From assembly GCA_033030425.1 (NCBI GenBank), contig JAUFSD010000001.1:1798001-1862000 (forward strand): DNA of 64,000 nt. Reading direction: 5' to 3'. Positions within the stretch are counted from its first letter, which is position 1; every line of letters starts with the position of its first letter. A model generated the notes under the pieces. That model was not told where the DNA came from. It saw nothing but the letters and a program-made list of their open reading frames with translations, and did not search any database. Position numbers and translations under genes: made by a program. This stretch comes from Verpa conica (taxonomy: Eukaryota; Ascomycota; Pezizomycetes; Pezizales; Morchellaceae). Positions 22,621 through 33,610 of this stretch are shown here, in pieces.

Positions 22621-23739
22621 ATGGTGGTCCCACGAATTCCCTATACCCTTCCGTTCCCACCCCCAAAGATATATCCATCCAATGCAATTACACTAGCCGC
22701 CGCCGTTACCGCTGTAACAGAGTTCTTACAGTCGCGGAATACGGTCCTGCTTACTGGCGCGGGTATATCTATCGAGAGTGGCCTTGCAGACTACAGGGGC
22801 GAGAAGGGAACATACCGGCTCAACAAAAAGTACAAGCCTATATTCTTCACCGAGTTTTCGGGGAGCCATGAGTCACGGAAACGATATTGGGCGAGGAGTT
22901 TCCTCGGGTGGCCAACAATGGAGAGGGCACAACCAAACAGGACTCACGCGGCTATATCGCGACTTGGGGAACTCGGCCTTGTATCGCATGTTATAACTCA
23001 GAGTACATCTACCCTATACTTTAGTTCAATTGATCCAAGCTAACCAATCCGATCACCAGATGTCGATTCCTTCCACCACACCCGTCACCCAAAGCTACCC
23101 ACCACAGAGCTCCATGGTACCCTCAGAACACTCACCTGCCTCACCTGCCACACCCAGTACCCGCGTATACCATTCCAAGAAACCCTAGCCCGCCTAAACC
23201 CCAAATGGGCCGAGTTTCTGAAAACCGCGACAGAGGCCGGCATGTTTGACAACAAAAACCGCGAGGAGAGTATCAAGACCAACCCCGACGGCGACGTTGA
23301 CCTACCTGACGCACCGTACTCTAAATTCCGCTACCCACCATGTCCGAAATGTCTTGCCGATACCGAAAGCACGGTCTTAATTGACAACGAAGGCGCACAC
23401 CTCCCAAACCCAGATGGCTCGATGAATGCTATACTGAAACCGAACGTCACGTTCTTTGGTGAGTCTGTGTCGGAGGTTGCAAAGAAGGAGGCGGAAAGGG
23501 TTGTTGAGAAGGCGGATAACTTGTTGGTGCTTGGGACGAGTTTGGCAACGTATTCGGCGTGGAGGATCGCTAGAGCTGCGCATGAGAAGGGGATGGGGTT
23601 TGGAGTTATTAATTTGGGTGGTGTTAGGGGCGAGGATATGTTTTTTGCGGATACGGCGAGAGGTGAGAGGGTTAGGATTGAGTTCCCGGCGGGTGATGTG
23701 TTGGGTAGGGTTGTAGAGAGGTTGGGCGAGGCTGTCTAG
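22621..23739 (+). CDS. SIRT4-like NAD-dependent deacylase (sirtuin), 2 exons
   Basis: Sirtuins remove acyl groups from Lys using NAD, releasing nicotinamide and O-acyl-ADP-ribose. Exons are 22621-23002 and 23060-23739, giving 353 residues. The motifs are LLTGAGISIESGLADYRGE (NAD binding), RKRYWARSFLGWP (class II, SIRT4-like), then TQNVDSFHH, which is completed across the intron. ELHGTL holds the catalytic His. A zinc ribbon is formed by CLTC and, after an insertion of about 60 residues, CPKC. NVTFFGE, LVLGTSLATYSAWR and VINLGG complete the Rossmann domain. Class II members of this type are often mitochondrial; no clear presequence can be read here. NVDS replaces the more common NVDG. The assigned start lies about 40 residues before the GAGIS motif; an upstream ATG lies in another frame. 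Confidence 0.88.
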
Positions 23740-24089
23740 GATGCTGGTGAGGTTGGAGATGTTTGTGGGTACTTTAGAATAGATGTTTTGTTTAGAGGGT
23801 TGTAAACTTGAAGTGTTTTATAATAGGGTGGAATAAAAATATTCTTACTAGATCGACTTTTGACTCTTTCAAGCTCTGTTTTCGCTCCATGACTGTCTTC
23901 AAGGTTATTTACTGATATAAACAAAACAAACTCTCTACCTTCAAAGCCTTTTAAGTACCTATAGAAGCCCATACCTAGTCCAGACACTTGGCCCAAAGAT
24001 AATAATCTAAGTCTACATTATCATAAACCACAGGTTATATGTAATTACATGTAATAGGTTATTAAAAAATCCTGAATCTATATTTCACA

Positions 24090-24102
24090 CAGTATCACTC
24101 GG
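24090..24102 (+). repeat. dispersed motif CAGTATCACTCGG, copy 2
   Basis: Identical over 13 bases to the copy at 10611. Outside the 13-mer only the base pattern CAYACAG just before it is shared. It lies about 350 bases past the sirtuin stop. Confidence 0.55.
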
Positions 24103-26057
24103 TTCTAGTGATAGTGGCTATGTGAGATTTCTCCAAAGTATGTCTTTGTGATTCCTGAGACCATTCCATAGTGAATCTCACCCTCAGAGAAGATTCTAGA
24201 CCAAACTCTAAAGACACTCAGACAATCTAGCGTCAAAAATCTTTAGAAAGGAGCCAATATACGCCCACCCAGCGAATTTAGGGGGAAGTATTAACCCCTC
24301 TTCTGAAATCAAAATCTCTCCCTACCTCCTAGTTTCCCCTCACTTTCATCCAACTCACTCTCTCTATGTCATGTCTTTTTTTTCTCAGACCATTCAGCAG
24401 CGGTCACTTGCCTCTCTTGATCCAATGCTAACTACCGTGTTACAAATTTCCAGGGTCACTGTTTTCTTTTCTTCTTTTTTAGAGAAATTTTTCCACGAAT
24501 TGAGTTACGTTTATCATGTCGTGTGTATCATCACATCATTCTCGGCCAATTACTAGGCCTCTCTCAGTGTCTTTTAAGGTGGGGAGAAATCTCGATCCTA
24601 TTGCACCTTCCCTTGTTTGGCATCTAAACCTCTAGGATTCAGTTGTTCCTGTTGTCATGCCCATCACCTTATGCCTAAAATGAACGGTTTCTGCATCAAG
24701 ACTCAGGCATAAAACAAAGCTGCAGGTACTAGTTTCTGGTTTCGCGGTCTCCGTGTATTAGATGTTGATTGGAGGGGTTTAACCAGACCCTATAAGACCT
24801 AGGACCTCCCTAAATTTTCTTGCAGTAACTGAGGACAAAAAATCAAGCAATATCAAGTTTTACCTGGATGTACTCACCGCTAATCTTGATCAACTTGTTT
24901 TGGGATCATGGGATCATGCAATCTCACTCTTTTATGCTACGTTGCAGCTAACGCATGTCTAGGACTATATTGTTTTGGCTTAGTGCCCGCAAATACCCCC
25001 CCCGGGTAGACAACATACCTTTACAAAAAAAGGTCCACACAGGTTTCTGCGCACCCGGGATACAGCTGGCGGTTCCAACCCATGCTTTTTTCTCCCCTGA
25101 ATGTACAAGAGCCTCATGTTCTTTAAACTGAGATTAATCAGATTAGACATCGGCTCAAAGCGGAAGATAGCTATGACGAAGCCAAGACAAATTGCTGCCC
25201 CACACCAGGTGGGGTAAATCGGCATAAAATTTGAGACTTTCTACGCACTCTGAAAAAGTAATCGTACGATACTTACAAAATAGCCAGGGTCCACTGTGCA
25301 TGAGCGATCCTTTACGTCTCGTTTTTCCTTTTTCCCTTTGGAGGCTCAGAAGCGCATTGGGTGGGAGGAACAATAGTATTTCTAACCGCAGTACCAACGT
25401 ATTGCCTGAGGGGTACACGTGCGTCATGGCAGAATTTAAACTGAGTTTGAGTGCCCAGGTATCAGAGTAATTTCTAGACTTTCCCGAGAACGAGGCGCAT
25501 TCGTGAGAAAAGATCGGAGGCGTGGGAATGATGTAATGGGCTAGATTGCTATCGCAAAGGTTCGCGGCGATAGCAAAGAAATAGAATGGTTGGCGATCAT
25601 ACCCAATGTTGAGTACGGAAAATCGATGGATAGCCCCCCGCTTTTCCGTTTTATCTCATTTCCGAAGATAGGAGGCTTAAGGCACAGTGTCAAAGATCAA
25701 GGTAGGCCGGTGTAGCCTATATTCGAATAGGTTCGTTACTCCTAGCGAGAGGTATCGTGGTCGATATTCATCTACAGCAACTGAGGCCGGCAATTATTCC
25801 TCCTCCGCCTATAGCTACAAGGACAGCAAGACTAAAATACCTGGCTTTGGAAGAGAATCCAGGTAGAGAGTGAGGACCTCTTGTGACGTTGGGACGCACG
25901 ATCCACAGCAAGGAGTGGCTGCTAATAATGTATTATGTATGTGACTTTGTGACTTACCGGCAAGGCCCACAACCCCAGGCAAAAGCCGTTGTGCCACCAA
26001 AAAATTGGAGAGTAAGTACACTACATGGGGGTTGTTCTCATTTTAATCCCCCTCTTG

Positions 26058-26073
26058 CTACTACTACTACTAC
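26058..26073. repeat. (CTA)5 microsatellite
   Basis: A short trinucleotide run in the leader region of the 6-phosphogluconolactonase gene. Confidence 0.8.
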
Positions 26074-26244
26074 TCCCTTCACTTCTTCTATTAGACGTCG
26101 TCCCCTCCCACAATCCCCTCCTCAACAAAGACATCTACACACCCACAAACCATCAAGATACAACATACCTTTATTATAACCATCACTAAATCATACAATC
26201 ACTAAGCTAAGCCTCATAAAAATACTAAAAACTCAACAGTCACA

Positions 26245-27036
26245 ATGACCCTCGGCTACCCAAAACTCTATGCATTCCCCTCTAAGGAGGCTCTCCAGTC
26301 CGACCTCTATACCTACGTCCTCCAGGCTCAGACTGATGCTTTCGCCCGTCACAACAAACTGAAGGTCGCTGTATCTGGCGGCTCTCTCCCCGCATACCTC
26401 GCCTCCTCCCAACTTGTGAACTCGCCCAAGATTATCTGGGACAAATGGGAAATCTTCTTCGCTGATGAGCGTGCTGTCCCTCTCGAACACCCCGATAGCA
26501 ACTATGGCCTCCTGAAGAAGGAGCTCCTCGATAAGATTCCCGTTTCTCACGGAAAGCCCACTGTTATACCTATCGATATCGAACAACTTGACGACACCCA
26601 GGAACTCGCTGATGCCTACGAGCAGGCGCTAGTCAGGTCATTCGCTGCGAAGGACTCAGTCAAGCTCCCCATTTTCGATTTGATCCTTCTCGGCTGCGGC
26701 CCCGACGGTCACTGCTGTTCGTTGTTTCCTGGTCATCCCCTGTTGCGTGAGGATATTGCATGGGTTGCACCTATCGAAGACTCACCAAAGCCGCCATCAC
26801 GCCGTGTCACGTTGTCGTTGAGTGTTGTTAACCACGCCCTCAAGATCGCATTCGTCGCCACTGGAGAGGGAAAGCAGGATGTTCTGAAGAAAATCTTTGA
26901 TGAGCACCCAGATGTCCAAGGCGGTCAGGTGTTGCCTTGTGCACTCGTCAATCGGGGCGCTGGGGAGAAAGTTAGCTGGTTCTGCGATGAAGCGGCGGCG
27001 AAGGGCGTTGCGTTCCCGAAGAAGAGCTCCCTATAG
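26245..27036 (+). CDS. SOL3: 6-phosphogluconolactonase
   Basis: This enzyme hydrolyses 6-phosphogluconolactone to 6-phosphogluconate in the oxidative pentose phosphate pathway, downstream of glucose-6-phosphate dehydrogenase; it is cytosolic. It is a single exon of 263 residues, the usual size. The signatures are VAVSGGSLP near residue 50, then IFFADERAVPLEHPDSNYGL and DLILLGCGPDGHCCSLFPGHPLL (active-site region). RRVTLSLSVVNHA follows, then IAFVATGEGKQ. The GPDGHCCSLFPGHP block is highly characteristic. The start is the only ATG placed just before the conserved N-terminus. SOL3 is the yeast name; orthology within the SOL family is inferred. Confidence 0.94.
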   Translation: MTLGYPKLYAFPSKEALQSDLYTYVLQAQTDAFARHNKLKVAVSGGSLPAYLASSQLVNSPKIIWDKWEIFFADERAVPLEHPDSNYGLLKKELLDKIPVSHGKPTVIPIDIEQLDDTQELADAYEQALVRSFAAKDSVKLPIFDLILLGCGPDGHCCSLFPGHPLLREDIAWVAPIEDSPKPPSRRVTLSLSVVNHALKIAFVATGEGKQDVLKKIFDEHPDVQGGQVLPCALVNRGAGEKVSWFCDEAAAKGVAFPKKSSL

Positions 27037-29208
27037 CGGCACCTTTCTTGGAACAGATGAGGGGAAGCCAATCTGAGGTTGATAATTATGTTTCTTTCCT
27101 TCCTTCATTCTTAAAATCATATCACTTTTATCAGGCGGGATTTGGTAAAAACATCATGTATCTTCGACTATCAGTCGTTGCTTCTTCTGTTGGTCTTTTT
27201 TCTTCTTTCTCTCTTCCCCTAAGTTTTATTACTATGTTCACTCTCTACCAAAATCCTACTTAGGGATTCACGAAGTTATGATGGATGTTTCTAGCTAGAT
27301 CATAGATGGATTGGATGGATTTCTTTTTTAACGGAAAAAGTGGGCTTAGTTAGGGGATTAGGTTGGCTGAAAGGTTTCTTTTTCTTTCACTTCTCAGAGA
27401 GATGCATATCTCACTCATATCTCACTCATGTTTGTTCTGTATGCATGTATGTATGTACTTAAGCTATTTTTATTTTTTCAATTCACACCTTGCGGCCACA
27501 CTCATCTTTGCGAAACTGGTGATCAATACTACTTTATTGAGCAGGGTTCATGATTATTCACCCGAACCACATACACCCCTGGCTATTGTTCTATGGAATA
27601 TCGTAGATCCGTAGGTGGGCTGAACTCTGGTATCCTGGTAAGGAAAAATACTTGGTTTATCGTAGACCGGATTATCAGCACTTCATATTATTCAGATACC
27701 CAAATAACATGTGTGACGCAGTTGACGCCCATGATGGGCAGGGGGGCAGGATTAGGTCCTGTGGCATGAGATGCCAGATATCAGATGCCTTAGACCCTAG
27801 TGGGCGGGTTTCCTGGCCGCACCGTTTTTATTAACACGTGTATGCAGTTCACCTCTCTCTCTCGTGACGTCACTATATAGAATACTATGGATGGGGGGGG
27901 ATTTTTTTAATTCAGTCGCCACTACATACCTACGGTTGCCGGTGAAACGTTTGGTTAGTAACCTTCACCCTCCTGGTTGGTTGTTATGAACGTTGTGATT
28001 CGTTAGCTTTCCCGCAGCTGTCAACTATATGCCAGCCTTGTTTCGCGTACGAAAACTTACTACTGGGTACTAGGGGGGGGGGGGGTGGACGGTAGCATAT
28101 AACTGATCTACTACGATATCCAAACCGTAGGGAACGGGAGATAAAAAGCCGAATTACTCGTTTAAGCAAGGGGGGGAGGGTTCTAGAATCAGGTTTGTTT
28201 GTTACTTTTTTTTCCCTTTTAAAAAAATAAAAATAAAAAATTATGTAGGGTGACACAGAACGCGATGGGGTCATCGCTCAAGTTTTTCGTAGATCATAAC
28301 GGGTAGACTAGAATGATTCTGGTCGGTACTTTTGACTATTGTGACTTTTTTTGTGACCTTGTATTTGTTTCCCCCCTTGTCTACTGAGGATGAATACCAG
28401 TTTTTTGCCCCTTCTTACAGTTACTACGCTTTATGTCGGCTACTCATGGCTGTTGTTTTTTTTCCCCTATAATATAATTTCTGTTATTTTATTTTTTTAT
28501 CGAGTAGGATAAGCCTCCCTTCTATAGGTACGGATCTCTGTTGAAGAGTCCATCTTGTAAGTCCTCTCATCTTTGAGAGAATCATAAGCAGTAAACATAG
28601 AATCCAATCCAAAGGAACATAGGAATAATAACTAGAGAAAAGGAAATTCATGGCTAACTGGTAAGCCGATACATGATATATGGTATACATAAACAATACA
28701 AAAACAGAGATGAACTGAAGCACAAAAAAGAAGAAAAACACTAATCAAAGCCAATATCAAATTGCAAGATCTTACCAGCCATAAATAAAAGATATCGAAT
28801 GAAAATAACAATAAAGCAAATCACCAAACCCCCATTTATAAACGACTCGAAAACTCAATAAACGTTACAAAGATTTTAGACAAAGTTAGAAACAATAGTG
28901 CATCAAACTAAAAGGGGAGATATAAAAAAAAATGAAATGAAAACCATCACTACCACATACATGCCAAACCACCGTTTATTACAAATCAGGTTTACCCAGA
29001 AACAAATATAATCAAAAAAAAAAAAACACCCGTCCCGATGAAGGTACACAAAACTACTATACGTGTAACAATTTATCCATCAAATCCCTTGTCCGCGCCC
29101 ATGCCCATGCCAAAAACCAAAAAAAAAAAGAAATACCAAAAAAAATTAAAATGCTTCTCAAAAAGAAATAAATAAAAAGAAAGGTTTAAGCCACCGTTGT
29201 ATCAATAA
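27037..29208. other. gene-free region, homopolymer-rich
   Basis: I see no gene. The first 200 bases are a T-rich lactonase 3' region. There is a G tract at about 28073-28085, and A-rich runs dominate 28730-29190, next to the 3' end of the minus-strand BCAS3-type gene. Confidence 0.5.
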
Positions 29209-32200
29209 TCAATTCCCCGTATACTCCAAAACTTCACAGTCATCCTCAAAGAAACCCTCATCCATCCCAACTTCTAACCCAAATGCACCTTTCACACGCC
29301 TTCCCTTCTTCCCCATAGCCTTTTTCTTCCCGTTCACTCCGGCCTTTTCCAGTTTCAAGTGACTAGCCATTGCCTCTGCTAACCCCCCTTCATCACCAGC
29401 AAACTCAACCTCTCCACGCGCAGACCCAATATTCAACTTCTCAGCCGGTAGTGGTAGACCAAAAACCCATGATTCTGCCTTATTCTTTTTCTCTAGGGCT
29501 GGTGTCTCTGGGCGAGAGGCAGGAGGCGATGGGGCGGCTGGGGTAGATCCACCGCGTTTACCTCGGCGTTTGTGCTGAGTGTCTTGCCTTGTCTCATCAT
29601 GCTGCCAATCATTCCCACGCTGTGGGTGCTGCTGGGGGAGTTGGTTGCTACTTCCGCTATTGGTGTAGATGAATAAACGTACATGACGGTCCGTGTGGAA
29701 AGGTGGGAAGACAGCATTTGTTTCAATCTCAGCAAAGGAGAGTGGGTGTTGGTCGTATTTCGTTTGTTCCTCGCTGCGATGATGGTGCTGATGACGCCCG
29801 TTCCAGAAACCACTAGCTTGTTTTTCCTCGCCTTCAATTGAGAGTTGTTGTTGCTGCTGGGAGCCATCCGGGAGCAGGGGAAGTTCATATTCGAGGTAGT
29901 TGTTCATTATTACACCGCCGCCATTTCGACGCTTTTTGCTACCACCGCCACCAGGCCTAACCTCGTAGATACGGAGAATACCCCCACCATTCATAGCCAC
30001 ATAACCCCGTTCTTTCCCGACAAGAAAGCGGACACAGCCAGCAGTAACAGCACCAAGCCCCTGTGGAAGAGAGACACGAACACCGCCGTTATCACTAGGA
30101 GAACCATTACCACTATTACTTTGCCCACCACGTTTAGCAGGATTGTTGGAACCTCCATTGACAAATATCCCACCACTTGGGGACCCCGAACTACCGCTCC
30201 TACTTCGTCTCCGTCTCGCAGCTGAGAGTAGCGGTTGAGTAGAGTTGCTTAGTAAATTTACAGCTCCCGAGACCGCCGCTCCTGCCGCACCACCGTTACT
30301 CCCAGTTGCAATCGCGCTTGAAGATGGTGGGGGTTTTCTTGGAGGTGGCCACTGATACGCCCCACTAGGAAGGTCATAGAAATGAACAGTTCCTTTCTCC
30401 GTTACAACAGTCAATTTTTCTCCCCGCGGACTAGACCATCCGACATCAATGATTGTCGCAACCGTCAAACGATTAAATCTTGCAATCTGCCTGACATGCT
30501 TCCCCAATGTAGATGGGTCTGGAGCTCCAGGTAAAGATCCAGCCACCTTTGCGGCGTCTAGTCCACTACCGAGAGACGCACTCGCCTTGTGGCCTAAGGA
30601 TGAATTACCAGGTGGGTGGTGTATTGCCCTCATAAGATCCCAGACGAATAAAGAATCTCCCTTTGTGCTTGCGGTCAACAAGGCCAAGCCACCAGGTGCA
30701 AAACTTAAGTAACTAACACCCCCCTGTGGTAAGAATGTTGCCATCGGAATTATGCTCCCTTGCTGGTTACCAGATCCACCATCCCCATGTAAAATCTTAT
30801 TCAAATCCAAGATACTCACAAGCCTCGGCTCGTTTGTGGGCTGTTGTACATTTGCGGGGAAGAACTGAGTCTGTGGCGGCGGTGTTCCGCCCATCTGTTG
30901 CATCTGCCGCAGTTGCTGTCCTAGCCCACTCGGTTGAGGATTGCCTTGAAGGCTTATCATACTAGCATTGGGCATTCCGTACATTGTCATCCCTCCATTA
31001 ACGCCCCCTGGTAATGGGGGTGCTGGAGGTGGAGATGTTCCACCGTTCTGATTACCATTCCAGTAACTCTGTAGCGCTTTCATTCCGGTCTCGGTTGCCC
31101 ATTTAGCACCTCGTAGGAACTCTTGGGCAACCTCTCGAGTGAACCGATTTAAAAGGGCTTCATCCTCGGCAGAAACAGCAAGTGTAATGGAAGGCTGGTT
31201 TGGGGGAGTTTGGGATTTTACGGACGGAGAATCGTACGGCGCATCGACCTCACCCCCGGCATGAACTGAAGAGCCGGCAGGTGCAGGACAGTATGCCAAC
31301 CACCCATTAGAAAGGGAGAAAATGGGCGTACCAAGCTGATTTGGTGATTTTCCATCCACAAGGCCACTCCCAGTAATACCATTGTCACCGGAGAAGCTCC
31401 CCTGGAAATTTGCTTGTACAGATGTCCACACCTTTCCAAGGCATCTCCATTCCGGCTGCTCTTTGTTCCCCTTTTTTTTTTGCACCTCAAGGCCAAAAAT
31501 GTATAATTCCCCACTAATCCCGACACCCAAAACAACCTTTGTTCCAGTTACTTCTACTCGTAATCCACCCCATGGTGGCGGCGGGCCTCCGATACCGAAC
31601 CCGAAATCGGCACTAGGAACTATTGGGCTGGTAAATAAACTTGCAATCTTTGTTTTTGTAGATAGACTCCAAATTTCAACCCTAGTCTGCCAATCTGTTG
31701 CGTTTGCTGGAGAATGATGACCGCTTCTATTGGATGCAGAAGTGGAAGGGCGAGAGGGAGGAGATGTTGAGTACGGAGTCTCTGCTTCCTGTATTATTGG
31801 TGGATCTGCTTCGGTAGGTACCACAGAAGAATGTATGGTAAGGCATATCAAAGGCCTGTGGGCTGCAAGTGGGTCATTTCGGGGTGGGGTCGGTAAAATC
31901 TAGCCATGAACTGTTAGTCATGTGACTCACGAATATCAAAATCTGAAAACCCAAATATTTATCTCTTCTCCAATAAACTTAGAGAGAAATCATTAGAAAT
32001 CAGAATACAAGCTGTCTCCCGATTTATAAAGAGGGTTGAAGGAGTACACAATATTACCTTAGCACTCTTCACCCCACCTCCGAGCCCCTCCAATCTCCCA
32101 ACCTGCTCCAAGACACCCCTTCCAACTTTCCAAACATCAACACCACCTTCCCACCCCAGACAGACTACATTCTCGCCTCCGCCGTTACCAGAGCCACCGC

Positions 32201-33036
32201 CCGCTGTGGCACCTGCATAACCCCCAAAAGGCTCATCTAGTGTATCAAACGTACAAGCGTAGTTTCCCTCTCCTGGCTGTAACTGTGACTGCAACCCGCC
32301 AAACTGTGAACTCAACGGAATGGGCGAGCCCTGGGCATACCGCTGGGTCGGATTATAATAACCATTGTTTCCGGGAGCGCTATGATTTGTAAACTGCTCC
32401 TCAAAGCCTGGATACCCGCGGATTTGTCGCGGGTTTCCGTTGCTACCGCTGTAGTTTCCGCCGGATGAATACGAAGCGGGTCCGCTCGGGGGTGGGGAAA
32501 CACCAACACCTAGACCAACACCACCCGAAGCGGATCCAAGGCTATTGGGACCGTTGGTAGAGGGTGTAGAAGTCGACAGAAACGAAGGGAAGGGAATAGA
32601 GCGTGGGAAGAGATCTGTTGCGTTGGGGAGCGCAGATAGGAGTGGAGAAGCTGTGTTGGAGAGGTGGGGGGACCTTGGTGCAGCGTGACGACTATTGCTA
32701 GGAGCCATCGGTTCCAAGTTAGCTATTGTTTCTTCACTACTACTCGTCATAATTTCCGGTGTCTCATTCAAGAGGATCGGGGTTAGAATAAGGGGGGTTG
32801 AGAGAGAGCTTTTAACACTTGTGAAATATGACTCAAAGAGAATCACAAAAATCGAGTAGAAGCACTTACTATTCTCTAGGGTAGATTCTAGCTCTCGACG
32901 AACCAAACGCGTTTCCTCCTCCAACTTGTGAGGCTCCGTGTGCGGACGCAGTGATAGGGAGTGGTGCAGAGGGGAGTGATGAAGAGGTATTGCGGTGTTG
33001 ACGAGAGTTCTTAAAGTGTTCGGTGAACGCGGGCAT
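29209..33036 (-). CDS. BCAS3-type WD40 protein, 3 exons
   Basis: A large WD40-propeller protein of the BCAS3 family. Human BCAS3 associates with PHAF1 on phagophores, and a role in autophagy or membrane recruitment is inferred here. Minus-strand exons are 32870-33036, 32058-32808 and 29209-31899, giving 1202 residues. Exon 1 begins MPAFTEHFKNSRQHRNTSSS. Residues about 70-240 are Ser/Gly/Pro-rich and disordered. The propeller starts at VVCLGWEGGVDVWKVG and crosses intron 2 at AK-ILPTPPRNDPLAAHRPLI. It continues with WQTRVEIWSLSTKTKIASL, SFAPGGLALLTASTKGDSLF, VATIIDVGWSSPRGEKLTVV and VHFYDLPSG. The BCAS3 C-terminal region includes HPLSFAEIETNAVFPPFHTD. A Gln/His-rich and basic disordered region precedes SWVFGLPLPAEKLNIG and the acidic end. 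Long antisense frames within it are shadows. The first intron has a good GTAAGT donor but a weak acceptor. Confidence 0.8.
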
Positions 33037-33238
33037 ATAGTCTTTATTAGTCGGGTACGGGCTGCGAAGCTAAGCTGTTCTCTTTCTGGCTCTTCCTTTT
33101 GCAGACTGAGAATGTCGAAAGGGAAGAGAGAAAGAGAACAACAAGAAGCAGGCAGGACTTGAGGGAGTTTTGTAGTAGGGGAGTAGAGATTCTCCGGGGA
33201 GAACGGGATGTACAGGTCCGGATTTGACTAAGCTGAAC

Positions 33239-33346
33239 AGAGGAATGGATGGATTAATAGATGGGTATTTAGAATGCTGTAGGTATGGATGGGGGATAGG
33301 GGATGGATGGATGGATTGATGAGCGGATTGATGGATGGATGCAGGA
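33239..33346. repeat. GGAT/ATGG tetranucleotide repeat region
   Basis: Interrupted copies of ATGGATGG occur through this stretch, 200-310 bases upstream of the BCAS3-type gene start on the other strand. Confidence 0.75.
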
Positions 33347-33563
33347 AGGGGGGGGGGAGGGGAAGCTCCGAGATAGGTAGAATAGACTGAGTGAATAAGT
33401 CTCAGAGATGCGGGCAGTAGCGAATAGCAAAGCACCCGGAGTAGAAAGGGATGCAGTAGCTCTCCTTAGAAGAGCACAGGTAGATGCGGGGGGTGGGATA
33501 GCAAACAGTAGTGGGTAGCAGGTAATGTATGCAGGTAGCTGCGCGATAGAGAGCTCTCCCAAA

Positions 33564-33610
33564 TAGTAGCAGTAGCAATAGCAGTAGCAGTAGTAGTAGT
33601 AGTAATAGCT
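33564..33610. repeat. AGT/AGC trinucleotide repeat
   Basis: Mixed AGTAGC, AATAGC and AGT units, including a pure AGT run at about 33590-33602. Confidence 0.75.

Larger units (their letters stand above)
23740..26244. other. gene-free region before the lactonase gene
   Basis: I see no supportable gene. It contains the dispersed motif at 24090-24102 and a (CTA)n run at 26058-26073. The last 150 bases form a C/A-rich leader immediately before the start codon. Short open frames around 25000-25470 show no family resemblance. Confidence 0.45.
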
